Shown piece after piece: positions 12,008 through 23,235 of a stretch of 64,000 bases of DNA (positions within the stretch are counted from its first letter, which is position 1; the number at the start of each line of letters is the position of its first letter). This DNA comes from Dasypus novemcinctus. Taxonomy: Eukaryota > Chordata > Mammalia > Cingulata > Dasypodidae. The stretch is taken from the NCBI RefSeq assembly GCF_030445035.2, contig NC_080682.1, positions 28,502,770 to 28,566,769 of the forward strand. Reading direction: 5' to 3'. Made by a program: the position numbers and the translations under genes. The notes below the pieces were generated by a model. That model did not search any database, was not told the DNA's origin, and was given only the letters and a program-made list of their open reading frames with translations.

Positions 12008-12590
12008 TGAACCCACAAAATATGCATAACATCATACAGAGGTCCCACACATCAGTGCCCACCAACACCCTGCACCATTGTGAAACATATGCCACCAACC
12101 ATCCAATAACATCATCAAAATACTACTACAAACTACAGTCCGCATTCCATATCTGGTGCATCCTTGCCCCAATACACTCCATTTTTTTTTCACCACAAAG
12201 GTCATGAACCCACAAAACAATCATACATAAGTGCAGACTTCCCTCAAAATATCCCCCCACCAACCCACCATACCATGGTGGAACACATGCCACAGAACAC
12301 CAGATAACATCATCAGACCAACAACAACAACCATGATCTATAGTGTACACACAGCACATCCCCTTCCACACATCCCCACCACCAACACAGCACATCCCTG
12401 GCACTGATGTAAGAACACTATAGCTGCTAACCTCAGTCCACAGGCCACACCAATTGTAGTCTTCCCATGCCTCTCCACATTCCCACCACCCCGCAACAAT
12501 GCTGTACATCCACTTCAGCCCATAGAAGGACACTCCCATATCTGCACCCTCAACCACAACCCCCATCTACCTCTGGGTGGCTCACTTTAC
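12008..12590. repeat. Tandem units of about 195 bp in an L1 3'UTR
   Basis: Two successive blocks open GAACCCACAAAA (12010 and 12207) and share downstream strings ACATATGCCACCAACC / ACACATGCCACAGAACA and CAATAACATCATCAAAA / GATAACATCATCAGACC. A third, weaker unit follows from about 12390. Strongly C/A-rich on the plus strand. Confidence 0.6.
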
Positions 12591-12839
12591 CACCCAGTTC
12601 TCTGACCCCAGTCCTCCCTCCACCAACATCTACCTCCCAGACTTACACCCTCAGCCACAATCCAATCCAAAAACCAGCTGCCACTCACCAACTGTGCCAC
12701 CATCAACTTTATCCACCTCCACAACCCTACTGTCAAGTCAAACAAAACCTCCACACAAACATCAGCAATTCCTCTCAATCTTCTTCCCATCTCCCAATAA
12801 TCCATACTCTAGTTTTTAGCTTCATGTGTTTATTCTTTG

Positions 12840-15800
12840 ATTTTAGCTCATATTAATGAGACCATGCAACACTTGTCTTTTTATGTATGGCCTACTTCAC
12901 TCAGCAAAATGTCTTCAACATTCATCCATGTTATCACGTGTGTCCCAACCTCATTTCTTCTTACTGCAGCACAGCACAGTATTATATGTACATACAGCAT
13001 TTTGTCCATCCATTCATTGGTTGATGCACAACTGGGCCACCTCCATCCTTTGGCAACTGTGAACAACATTGCTATGAACATTGGTGTGAAGATATCTGTT
13101 CATGTCATAGTTTTTAGTTCTTCTTCTGAATAAATTTCTAGTAGTAGAGGAATTGCTGGATCACATAGCAGCTCTATATCTAGCTTCCTGAGTAAACATC
13201 AATCTGTTATGTACAGAGACTGAACTATTTTACACTCCCATCAATAGTGAAGGAGTCTTGCCATCCCTTTAAATCCTCTCTAGCACTTATTGTTGTCTGT
13301 TTTTTTTAAAATAATGACCATTCTATGCAGTGTTACATAATATCTCATTGTCTCTATAATCTACATTTCCCTGACAGCTAGTGATATGGAACATTTTCTT
13401 ATGTGCTCCTTGGCCATCTATATTTCCTCTTTGGAGAGAGGTCTATTCAAATCTACTGCCCATTTTCTAATTGGATTGCTTACTCTTTTATAGTTGGGTT
13501 GTATGATCTCCACATACAGAATGGAAATCAAACCCCTATTGGAAAAGTGGTTTCCAAATACCTTCTCCCACTGAGTGGACTGCATTTTCACCTTCTTCAT
13601 AAAGTCCTTTGAATCTCAGAAGTGTTTATGTTTGAAGAGGTGCCATTTATCCATGTCTTCTTTCATTGCTTGTGTTTTTGGCATAAGATTTAAGAATCCA
13701 CCACCTACCACCAGGTCCCAAAGATACTTCCCACAATTTCTTCTAGGGACCCCGCTGCACCTGCTTCTACATTTAGGTCTTTGATCCACCCTGATTCAAT
13801 CCATGTTTAAGGTGTGAGATAGGGGTCCTCCCTTCCTCCCCTGGTCATAGATAGTCAGCTCTTCCAGCACCATCCACTGAATAAACCATTCTGTACCAGA
13901 TGGGTTTGACAGGCCCATCAAAAATCACCTGACCATAGATGTGGTCTGCTTTTCAACCATCAATTTTGTTCTATTGGCCCATGTGTACATCTCCACACCA
14001 ATACCATGCTGTTCCCATCACTGTAGCCAGACAACATGATTCAAAGTCTGGAAGTAAGAGTCCTCCAACTTCATTTCCCCCTTAAAAGTGCCTTGGGCAT
14101 TCAGGACCTCCCACCCTTCCAGATAACTTTGATAATAGGGCTTTCTGTTTGTTTACAAAATACTGGTGGAATTTTTATTGGGGTTGCATTGAATTTGTAT
14201 ATCAATTTGGGTAGAATTGACATCTTGCTGATATTTAGTTTTCCAACCAATGAACATAGAATGTTATTCCAATTATTTAGGTCTTTTAAAAATATGTTTT
14301 GGGCAGCATACTTGGCCCAGTGGTTAGGTCTACCACATGGAAGGTCCACGGTTCAAACCCCAGGGCTCCTTGATCTGTGTGGAGCTGGCACATGCACAGT
14401 GCTGATGCACACAAGGAGTGCCATGTCACGCAGAGGTGTCCCCTGCATAGGGGAGCCCCACGTGCAAGGAGTGCACCCCATAAGGAGAGCTGTCCAGCAT
14501 GAAAGAAAGTGCAGCCTGCCCAGGAATGGTGCTGCACACACGGAGAGCTGACAAAACAAGATGACACAACAAAAAGAAACACAGATTCCTGTGCTGCTGA
14601 CAACAACAGAGGTGGACAAAGAAGATGCAGCAAATAGACACAGAGAATAGACAACGGGGGGGGAGGGAAAATAAATAAATAAATAAATCTTAAAAAAATA
14701 TATATATATATATATAGGCCATGCATTATAGTTTTCTGAATATAAGTGCTTTACCTCCTTTGTTAAGTTTATTCCTAAATATTTGATTATTTTAGTTGCT
14801 ATTGTAAATGGAATATCTTTTCCTGACTTCCTACTCAAATTGCACATTACTAATATATACAAAAAAAACTGAAATCACTTATTAGCTCTAGCAGCTTTGT
14901 TGTAGTTTTTCCAGACTTTCATTTGCGAATAGTGATAGTTTTAATTCTTCCTTTCCAATTTGGATTCATTTCATTTCTTTTTCTTGCCTGATTGCTCTAG
15001 CAAGAACCTCTAGTAGTATATTGAACAACAGTGGTGACAATGGGTATCCTTGTCTTGTCCCCGATATCAACAGGAAAGTTTTTAGTCTTTCACCATTGAG
15101 TACAAAGTTAGCTGTGGATTTTTCATATATGGATTTTATTATGTTGAGAATTTTCCTTCAATTCCTATTTTGTAGAATTTTTATTAATAAAGGGTGCTGT
15201 ATTTTGTCAAATGCAATTTCTGTGTCAATAAATAAGATTTTTTTTCTTTGATTTATTAATGTGGTGTATATGCTGATTGATTTTCTTGTGTTGAACCAGC
15301 CTTGCATGTCTGGTATAAAACCCACTTGATCATGAAGAATAATTATTTTAAAGTGTTGTTGGATTCAATTAGCAGGTATATTACTGAATGTTTTTGCATC
15401 CATATTCATGAGAGAAATGAGTCTGTAATTTTTTTTTGTAATATATTTATCTGACTTTGGTACTAGGGTGATACTGGCTTCATTGAATTAAGTTTGTTAG
15501 TGTTCTCTCTATTCAATTTCTTTTTTTTTTTGGAAGAGCTTGAGTAAGATTTGAATTAAATCTTTGAATGATTAGAACTCACCTGTGAAACCATGTGGTC
15601 ATAGACTTTTCATTTTGGGGAGCTGTTTGATGACTATTTCCATGTCTTCACTTGCAATTGGTTTGTTGAGGCCCTCTATTTCTTCTAGGGTCAGTGTAGG
15701 TTGTTTGTACATTCCTAGGAAATTCTTCATTTCATCTACTTTGCCTAGTTTTTTGACATAAGGTTGTTCATAGTATCCTCTTATGATCTTTCTTATATCT

Positions 15801-16968
15801 GTGGGGTCAGTAGTAATGTTCCCCTTTTCATTTTTTATTTCATTTATTTGCATCTTCTCTCTTTTTTTTATTTCAGTCTACCTAAGTGTTGTCAATTTTG
15901 TTACTCTTGAAGAACCGACTTTTGTTTCTGTTAATTCTATTGTATTTTTTGTTCTCAATTTCATCTATTTGTGCTCTGATCTTTGTTATTTCATTTATTC
16001 TACTTGCTTTGGGATTAGTTTGCTGTTCTTTTTCTAGTTCCTCCAACTGTATAGTTAGGTGATTGATTTTAGCTCTTTCTTCATTTTTAATGTAAGCATT
16101 GAAGACTATAAATTTTCATCACAAGACTGCCTTTGCTGCACCCTATACATTCTGATATGTTGTATTCTCATTGTCATTCATCTTGAGATACTGATTACTT
16201 TTGAAATTTCCTTTGACACACTGATTATTTAAGAGTGTTGCTTAATCCCCATACATATGTGAATTTTCCCTTTTTATGCCACTTGCTGATTACCAACTTT
16301 ATTCCAATATGATCAGAGAAAGCACTTTGTATAATTTCAGGCTTGTTGAATTTATTGATATCTTCTTTGTGATCCAACATATGTAGAAAAATCCATGAGC
16401 ATTTGGAAAAAAGTGTATATCCTACTATTTTGAAGGGCAATGTTCTGTACATGTCAGTTAGATTTTGCCAATTTATCACATTATTCAAGCTCTCTGTTTC
16501 TTTATTGATCTTCTGGCCAAATGTTCTATCCAATGCTGAGAGTGGTGTATTGAAGTTTCCAACTATTATTGTAGAGAAGTCTATTTCTCCCTTTAGGTTT
16601 GCCAGTGTTTGCCTTATATTTCTTGGACATCTTGGTTAGATGCATATATATTTATGATTGTTATTTATTCTGGTGAACCATCCCTTTTATTAATATGCAG
16701 TGTCCTTCCTTGTCTCTAATAACAATTTTGCTTTTAAAATCTATATCATCTGACATAAGTGCAGTTACCCAGGTCTTTTTTTGTTGTTGTTGTTACTCCA
16801 TGTGTGGAACATACCTCTCCAACACTTCACCTCCAATCTACTGGTACCGTTGGGTCCAAGGTGAGTCTCCTGAAGACAGCACATAGATAGTTCACATTTT
16901 CCCACCCATTTTGCCAGTCTGTGTCTCTCAACTGGGGAGTCCAATCCATCAACAATCAATGCCATCAC
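12840..16968 (-). pseudogene. Decayed L1 ORF2 (endonuclease-reverse transcriptase)
   Basis: Remnant of the L1 endonuclease/reverse transcriptase. The endonuclease start lies near 16968, with D-S-P-V-E-R and C-C-L-Q-E-T-H (catalytic Glu) readable at 16765-16968. A reverse transcriptase linker fragment is open at 15599-15853, and the C-terminal region is near 12881-13081. Many stops and frameshifts, plus the SINE at 14301-14716, rule out function. Confidence 0.82.
14301..14716 (+). mobile_element. Full-length DAS SINE inserted in L1 ORF2
   Basis: The head contains A box CTTGGCCCAGTGGTTAG and B box GGTTCAAACCC (near 14350). The body continues through GTGCTGATGCACACAAGGAG and AGGAATGGTGCTGCACACAC to an (AAAT)n tail and (TA)n at 14670-14716. 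L1 ORF2 sequence continues on both sides. This is the best-preserved copy of the species-diagnostic SINE in the window. Confidence 0.92.
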
Positions 16969-17194
16969 TGCAAAGACAGCTCTTAATTCATCAGCCCTGA
17001 TCTTTGCATTTTATGTCATTTTATTTTTAACACTTTTAGTTACTCTTACAGATACAGTCATCATTTCCAGACTCTCTTCCATGCCCCCCTCCCCATCCCC
17101 TCTCTTCAGGCTGTAACAGCCCCTTTACTATTCCCTGCAAAGCTAGTCTCTCTCAGTTTCTGTTTATCTCTGAACTTTCCAATCTCACCTTCAT

Positions 17195-17960
17195 TCTCAA
17201 AAGACAATATTGCTGGATATACAATTCTTGGCAGGCAGTTTTTCTCTTGTAGTCATCTTAAATATATCATACCACTGCCTTCTTGCTTCCATGGCCCTCA
17301 ACGAGAAATCAGCACTTAATCTGATTGGGTATCCCCTATGTGTTATATATTGTTTCTCTCCTGCTGCTCTCAGAATCCTTTCATTGTTTGTGGCACCTAA
17401 CACTCTGATCAACATGTGTCTCATAGTTGGTGCATTCAGACCCATTCAGATGAGAGCATATTGTGCTTCCTGGACATGGATATCTATGTCCTTCAATAGG
17501 GTTGGGAAAATTCCCACTATTATTTCTTCAAATAGAAGAAATACTCTTTCTGGGACACCAGTACTATTCTTTCTGGGACACCCATGATATGCATGTTTTC
17601 ATGTTCCCTGCTGTCATTCAGTTCCCCAAGACCCCATTCAATCCTTTCTTTTCTTTTCTTCATCTACTTCCCTGTATGCTCATTTTTTTGAGGCCATGTC
17701 CCTGAGCTCACCAATCCTTTCTGGTGCTCCCCCAAATCCACTGCTGCATGCCTCCAGTGTATCCTCAATTTCATTCACTGCACCTTTCATTCCCATAAGG
17801 TCTGTCATTCCTCCATGCATGCCCTCAAACTCCCTGTGCTCTCCCAATGCCCCCCAACACCCCTAATCCCTGCAGCCATTTCACCAAATCCACCAAGACC
17901 TGTCTGAACATCCAAGACTAGTCATTTCAACTTCACATCATCCACAGACCCATCCCACTC
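17195..17960 (-). pseudogene. Decayed L1 ORF1
   Basis: On the minus strand the C-terminal RNA-binding domain is readable at 17197-17445, including T-H-R-G-Y-P-I-R-L-S-A-D-F-S and E-A-R-R-Q-W-Y-D. Upstream an RRM-like part and a poorly preserved coiled-coil part extend to about 17960. The sequence is frameshifted and the coiled-coil region is unusually C-rich on the plus strand. Confidence 0.75.
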
Positions 17961-18199
17961 CCCCCAACTGTGCCACATACTCTTGCCCCTCAGCACAGAC
18001 TACAATCTCCCATTGGTGTCCCCACATTTGTTCCACCAGATGCACCCACTTTGGGTGCAGTCTTTTCCCCAGGCCAGGGCCCTCCTGTCCCCAAACCCCC
18101 ACAGGCCATACAGCCAGACACAAGGATGTAGCTGGCACTGCAAGCTATAAAGGCTAATGCTGTCCACATTGCCTGAGGAATTGATGAAGCCCCTCCCAA

Positions 18200-19310
18200 C
18201 CCTCTCCTATCTCAGGGTCAGGGAGAGAGCTGCAGCCATGTATAATAATCCAAGTTGGGTGTAACAAGACTGCCTATAGTTGCCCAGAGAGACCAATGAA
18301 CCCCCACACCTCCTCCTTCCCTACCCTGGTTGGGGACAGAGCTATAGATGTAAGCAGCAATCTATGTCGTGTGGGTCCAAAATAACCACAGCTGCCCAGG
18401 TGAACTGATGTAGCATCAGACCTTCTCCATACCAAGGATGGGAATGGACCCTTTGGAGTGCCCAACAACCTAACCTGCGTGGGCCAAATACACACACGTT
18501 GTATTTGCCCTGAGAAGTTGAAGGAGTACTATTCTCCTGCCCTTCAGGGGTGGAAACAGGGGTATAGCGTAGGTTAAAAATACCCACCATTGCCCAGATT
18601 GGATGAGGAAGCACCAGTCCTCTCCTATCCTATAGGGTGTAGGTGGTTCTACAGTCACCCAACAGGTCAGTCCCTTTATGCCAAGAATACCTTCATTGGC
18701 TGGACAGGAAACAGCAGCCGCCTCTTATCCTATTAAAGCATTGGTTTGGATCCACAGGCACCCAATAGTTCAGTCCCTGCAGGCCAAAATACCCACCATT
18801 GAGAGAAGCTATGGAGACACCAGACCTCTCCTCTCCTATTGGGGTTGAGGACGGATCCATAGGCATCCAATAGTCCAGAAAGGCTGTTTAAACACCAGTT
18901 CCCTCCTTTCCTAATAGGGGGTAAGGGCGGATCTATCAGTCTAGGCTGTGTGGGCCAAAAGCACCTGCAGTTACCCAGAGAGTCTGGGCAAATACAGTTC
19001 ATCTCTTGTCCTATTGGGGATGGGTTGGAGCCACAGGTGCCCAATGGTTGGACTTGTACAGGTCAAAAGTACCTGAGGTTGCACCAAGAGGCTGAGGGAA
19101 CACCTGCCCCCTCCTATCCTATGGAAGGAGAGAGGTAGAGATAGGCTTGAAGGCTGTCAACAAACCAGTTTTTGTGGGCTGAAAACTCCTGCCATAGTCC
19201 AGAGATGCCAAAGATACAGCACCTCTCCTATCCTATTGGGGTGTGGGCGTGCAATCCCAGGTGACTGATTATTCAGTCTGTGCCAGTGGAGAGCACCTGC
19301 AGCCTGGTGC
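18200..19310 (-). repeat. About 11 degenerate tandem monomers in L1 5'UTR
   Basis: A pyrimidine-rich box of the form CCTCTCCTATCCTATTGGGG recurs at about 18200, 18308, 18420, 18531, 18618, 18720, 18824, 18900, 18998, 19108 and 19220. Each unit continues with a purine-rich GGATCCA-type block, a TCAGTC...GTGGGCCAAAA block and a GCCCAGAGAG...CACCAG end. Spacing is 75-113 bp, mean about 102. In L1 sense orientation each box reads CCAATAGGA, which includes a CCAAT motif. Structurally similar to the promoter monomers of rodent L1s. Confidence 0.75.
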
Positions 19311-20060
19311 ATGTCCTGCCAGCTTTTCGCCTCTGCCAAAGGCAGGCCCAGAACCCAGACTAGTGTTGCAGTTAGATCCTGGTGGAAAGAAGCCAGTCCC
19401 CAATCTTGCTAAACCTTCAGTCAGCCAGGCTTCCCCCCATGCCAGGGGCAGAGTCAAAATGGTGGCCACTGGACTGCTTTCCACCTGAACAGGCTCAGAC
19501 CCTAGCTGTTTCTAGGATTATACTCTAGCCAGCCGAGTACACCATCCAGTAGCTGAGGTCAGTGGATAACAGTCTTCTCCCTCCATTGCTATGGGAAATG
19601 GGGCTTCCAGCTCCAGCCTGGAATAGCGCCTGAGTTGGCCTTCATTGCCAGACTATGATGGCACTGGCCTCTATGGCATGGCCTACAGTCTTCCAGAGAG
19701 GTGGGGGATCTGCACCACCACGGGTGGGGAGGGGCCCAGGCCAGACCTGCAATCTGGCCAAGGTGGAAAGAAGCTTGTCCCCACCATCAGTCAACCTTCA
19801 ATCAGTCCCCTTTCTCCCTATGCCAGACGCTGAGCCAAAACTGTGGCTATCTGCCTTCCCCTGACATAGACAATGCCAAAGTCCACCTGTTCCCAGGACT
19901 ATAATTCAGCCCACTGAATCCACCAATCAGCAGCTAAAGCCATTACCACACTGTGTCTCCTTCCCCATTTTTTGGGAAATGGAGCCTCCAACTCCAGCCA
20001 CAGAATAGCTCCTGAGGTGGCCTGTGCCACAGGCACTGACCTCCTAGGCATGGAGGGCTC
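19310..20060 (-). repeat. Two-copy tandem of about 380 bp at L1 5' end
   Basis: Paired strings: GGTGGAAAGAAGCCAGTCCC (19381) with GGTGGAAAGAAGCTTGTCCC (19761); AACCTTCAGTCAGCC with AACCTTCAATCAGTC; a GGGAAATGGGGCTTCCAGCT / GGGAAATGGAGCCTCCAACT pair; and GAATAGCGCCTGAGTTGGCC / GAATAGCTCCTGAGGTGGCC. The two units make up the outer part of the 5'UTR, distal to the short monomers. Confidence 0.75.
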
Positions 20061-20227
20061 CCCTCATGAATCTTCTTGCAGATGTGCAGTGTCCCCCTTC
20101 CACACTAACAAAGATACTGCAGGATACTCCCCTGGTCTCCTGGAGCCCCCAAACAGGTATTCTAGGTAGCTCTGGGTGATCACCACCTCCCTGTATCATG
20201 AGCTGACTCCAGGAGCTCCCTACTCTG

Positions 20228-20240
20228 CCACCATCCTGGC
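20228..20240 (-). promoter_or_regulatory. YY1-like site at L1 5' terminus
   Basis: In sense orientation GCCAGGATGGTGG, close to the CAAGATGGC core that positions transcription initiation at the 5' end of human L1 (known for human). Comparable sites sit at the 5' ends of the other two long L1s here. Confidence 0.45.
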
Positions 20241-20294
20241 TTCTTCTCCTCTAATATTTTTTAATTATGATAATATTACATTTTATTACCTAAT

Positions 20295-20815
20295 ATTTCT
20301 CTTTTTTTTAATAAACTTTATTTTTAGAGAGGTTTTAGATTACAGAAAAGTTACATCCAAGGTATAGGGAGTGAACAATGGACTAGAGTAGATTTACAGT
20401 TATTCTAATATAAACTTATAGTTTTTCTAGCATTGAAAGAATTTTTATCATTGATGTGGCGGTAGTGGTCACCAGAGGTTCTGAGGGAGGGGAGGGGAAT
20501 AATAGGTGTAATATGGGGGTATTTTTGGGACATTGGAATTTTCCTGAATAACATTGTAATGACAGAAACAGGCCATTATATATCTTGCCATAACTTACAA
20601 AGTTGTGGGGGAGAGAATTGAAAGTATAATGTGCACTATAATCCACACTTAGTGGCAATGCTCCAATACATGTTCATCAATTGTAACAAAAATACCACAT
20701 GAATGAAGGGCATTATTAATGTGGGAAAGCATGGGTGGAGTAGAGAGTGGGTGATATGAGAATTCCTTATATTTTTATGTATCATTTATGTAATCTAAGT
20801 ATCTTTAAAAAAAAG
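20295..20815. mobile_element. L1 3'-end mosaic
   Basis: 20300-20380 looks like a minus-strand L1 3' end (TTTATTTTTAGAGAGGTTTT followed by GATTACAGAAAAGTTACATC). 20390-20815 looks like a plus-strand L1 3'UTR (TGTAACAAAAATACCAC, GGGCATTATTAATGTGGGAAA and a CTTTAAAAAAAA end). Boundaries and subfamilies are uncertain. Confidence 0.5.
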
Positions 20816-21480
20816 TGTAGGAGATTCCCATATAACCCTCACCCCACACACACTTTTCTCCAACAACTACCATCTTAAATTATTGTTTTGTAAATTTTTT
20901 ACAATTGATGAAACAATATAGAAGCATTGCTGCTAACCAAAGACTATAGTTTACATTATGGCTTACCCTTTTCACTGTACAGTTTATAGGCTTTGACAAA
21001 AGTATAGCACCATGTATCTGTCATTGCAGTATCTACAGAACAATTCTAATGGCCTAAAAATGTCCTGTACCACCTATTCCTCACAAACTCTGTGAACCAC
21101 TATTTTTATATGTTACAGTGTTACACATTCTTCCATTACCACATGGTAATAACTACAAAATAATTCATCCACTTTGGTCTGTTGTTACACTTCTCCCATA
21201 TTTTTGTTCATTCCACAATTTTGAGTAATTTGGGATAATGTTCACACTGACTGCTTCAAATTGAGAAAGTGCTTAGTTCTTATTAGGCAGATGGAGGAAA
21301 CTGTTTTGCTCGTAGTTTAGATAATCCTTGCTTTAGGAGATGGAATTTGTCCATCATCCTCATTTTGTTAGTTGTATTGGGCAAGTCCTAAAAACTGTGT
21401 AACTGTTGGCTACAACCCTGCTGTGATTCAGGTCACATCCAGCATAATAACAGACTGAATATTTAAATACCTGAGATATA
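20816..21480 (-). mobile_element. Old L1 3'UTR remnant
   Basis: Plus strand reads as the complement of an older mammalian L1 3'UTR: GGAGATTCCCATATAACCC, then TTTTCACTGTACAGTT, GGCTTTGACAAAAGTATAGC and TCCTGTACCACCTATTCC. The part after about 21200 is less certain. The following 21481-21689 holds nothing recognised. Confidence 0.5.
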
Positions 21481-21689
21481 TATTTCAAGGGTATAGTGAT
21501 AATTATCAGTTCAAATAAATGGAGCCAAAGGATCATGAGTAGGGAAATTATAAATTATTCTAACTTTTATATTGGGGAAATAGATTGTCATATATTCCCA
21601 AATAGGGTTTGCAAGGGGATATTGATTTTATGAGGCTCTGTGCATTGTGTGTATTGTCTGAATATCCCTAGAGCCCTTGGGAGCACTTT

Positions 21690-21790
21690 TATTTTTTAGG
21701 TACTGGGGTCAGGGATTGACCCCCATCCTCATATGTGGGAAGCTGGTGCTCAAACCCAGAGCCACATAGGCTCCTCTAAGTTGTTTATTT
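21690..21790 (-). mobile_element. Short DAS-type SINE head
   Basis: On the minus strand: GCCTATGTGGCTCTGGGTTTG then GAGCACCAGCTTCCCACATA and a GGTCAATCCCTGACCCCAGT segment leading to an A-rich end. This matches the tRNA-like head of the DAS group; diverged. Confidence 0.6.
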
Positions 21791-21794
21791 TTTT

Positions 21795-21915
21795 TCATTT
21801 GTTTTCTTGTTTGTTTTAGGTTTTGTTTCTAGAAGGCACCAGGGACCAAGCCAGAGACCTCCCATGTGAGAAGCAGGTGTTCAACAACCTGAGCCACATC
21901 CACTGCTTCAGAAAT
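21795..21915 (-). mobile_element. Short DAS-type SINE head
   Basis: On the minus strand: GGATGTGGCTCAGGTTGTTG, then AACACCTGCTTCTCACATGG and a TCTCTGGCTTGGTCCCTGGT segment ending in an (AAAACA)n-like tail. Adjacent to and in the same orientation as the copy at 21690-21790, suggesting tandem or nested insertion. Confidence 0.68.
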
Positions 21916-22074
21916 ATTTTTGTTTGGGGTTTTGTTTATTATGTACTTAATGAGACCTGCTTGACACTTGCATAAGCATAATCTCCATATTTACCACCAA
22001 ACTAATTTTCTAATCTTTTAGCCATAAAAACTATTTTTTATTTTAATATTTCACCCTTTTGGTCAAGGTTTCAT

Positions 22075-23235
22075 TTTGTTTTTTGTTTTTTTTCCTCCAA
22101 ATGCATCACCAGTTGGCACTTGGTAATAATTCCTCATTGTCAGGGAGGTTCATCCTCAGCAGCCATGTCCCACATTGGCAGAAAGGTATTGAGTTGTTTT
22201 ATTTTTTCTGTGTTTGGATTAATGAGAGACACATTTGACTAAAATGGAAATTTTCAGGAGGTAACTCTTAGGCATTAATTATAGTTAAATTAAGTTTCAC
22301 TTTTACAGTATAAGGTTCATCCAGTCTCTAGCTCTCTGAGACAGCTTGGCTTACTTATTTCATATCAGAGAGGTCATGTAGTATTTGTCCTTCAATGCCT
22401 GGCTTGCTTCACTCAACATAAGTTCCTCAAGATTCATCCATGTTATCACATGTGTTTGTACTGTATTCCTTCTTATTGCTGAGTAGTATTCCATTGTATG
22501 TATATACCACATTTTATTTATCCATTCATCCATTGTTGGGCATTTGGGTTGATGCCAATGACAGGTTCAGTAAAACTGACAGAAAGTTCACATCCAAGTT
22601 AAACATATTACCTGTCCCCCATCATGGAACATGACTCCCAGGGATTAGTCTCCCTGGTGCTGAAGGATTACTACCAATCACTAACTGGTGATATAACTAA
22701 AAAAAGACTTTGAATAAAAGGGGGAAATGGTAAAGACAAATGTGTTTAAATGCCTAAAAGTCTTCAAAAAAGTCAGGAGATCATTGGAGGGGTCACGCTT
22801 ACACATGCTTCAGCAGGATCCCAGAGACAGCCAAAGTAGTTAGAACCTCAGGTACTGGTGCTCCTGAGGATTATGGAGACACATATGTTCTACAATCATC
22901 GCAGTTGGCTCTGGAGTTAAGTGCCTTGTCAGTGGACCCTGCTTTGAACTTTGTGTTCATGAGTATGCTTGACTTTTAAACCATTAAATACTCTGTCCCT
23001 TTGCTAATAGCAAGGGAGGAGTTTGAGCCTTTTAATCTTTTCATTGATTATCCCACCCAACAATCCCCTGGAAGGGCCCAATGATAAGATCCTTGGGGGA
23101 TATCCAGGGCTTCTCCTGGCTTATGGAGGAAATCTTTTTCTGAATGACAGAATCTTCCAGCAGCCTTCTTGGGGGTACCAAATGACCTGTGACTTCTTGC
23201 TAGCTTCCAGATCCATCTGATTCCCTATCTTACTA
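22075..23235. mobile_element. L1 with inverted 5' segment (twin-priming product)
   Basis: 22105-22290 is minus-strand L1 3'UTR (matches about 29930-30130) and 22320-22560 is the minus-strand ORF2 end (matches about 31600-31815). At about 22562 the orientation flips: 22615-22720 matches the reverse complement of about 29900-30015, and plus-strand 3'UTR continues to roughly 23235. An old L1 whose 5' piece is inverted relative to its 3' piece fits twin priming; an internal 3'UTR deletion of about 1.4 kb is also implied. Confidence 0.6.

Larger units (their letters stand above)
11940..20250 (-). mobile_element. Full-length old L1 with tandemly repeated 5'UTR
   Basis: An 8.3 kb minus-strand L1: 3'UTR about 11940-12840, ORF2 about 12840-16968, ORF1 about 17195-17960, and a long GC-richer 5'UTR to about 20250 ending (in sense) at GCCAGGATGGTGGCAGAG. 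It is interrupted by a DAS SINE at 14301-14716, so it is older than that insertion. ORFs are heavily decayed. Its 5' and 3'UTRs differ from those of the L1s at 28867 and 56485, indicating another subfamily. No clear target-site duplication was found. Confidence 0.82.

Noticed and set aside
12032-12856. Overlapping open frames of 60-146 codons on both strands
   Set aside because: They lie in the C/A-rich repeated 3'UTR of an L1, overlap each other on both strands and have low-complexity translations.
17938-19904. Many 60-100 codon frames in a GC-richer block that could look like a gene
   Set aside because: The block is the 5'UTR of a minus-strand L1 made of tandem repeats; frames are short, mutually overlapping and unrelated to known domains.
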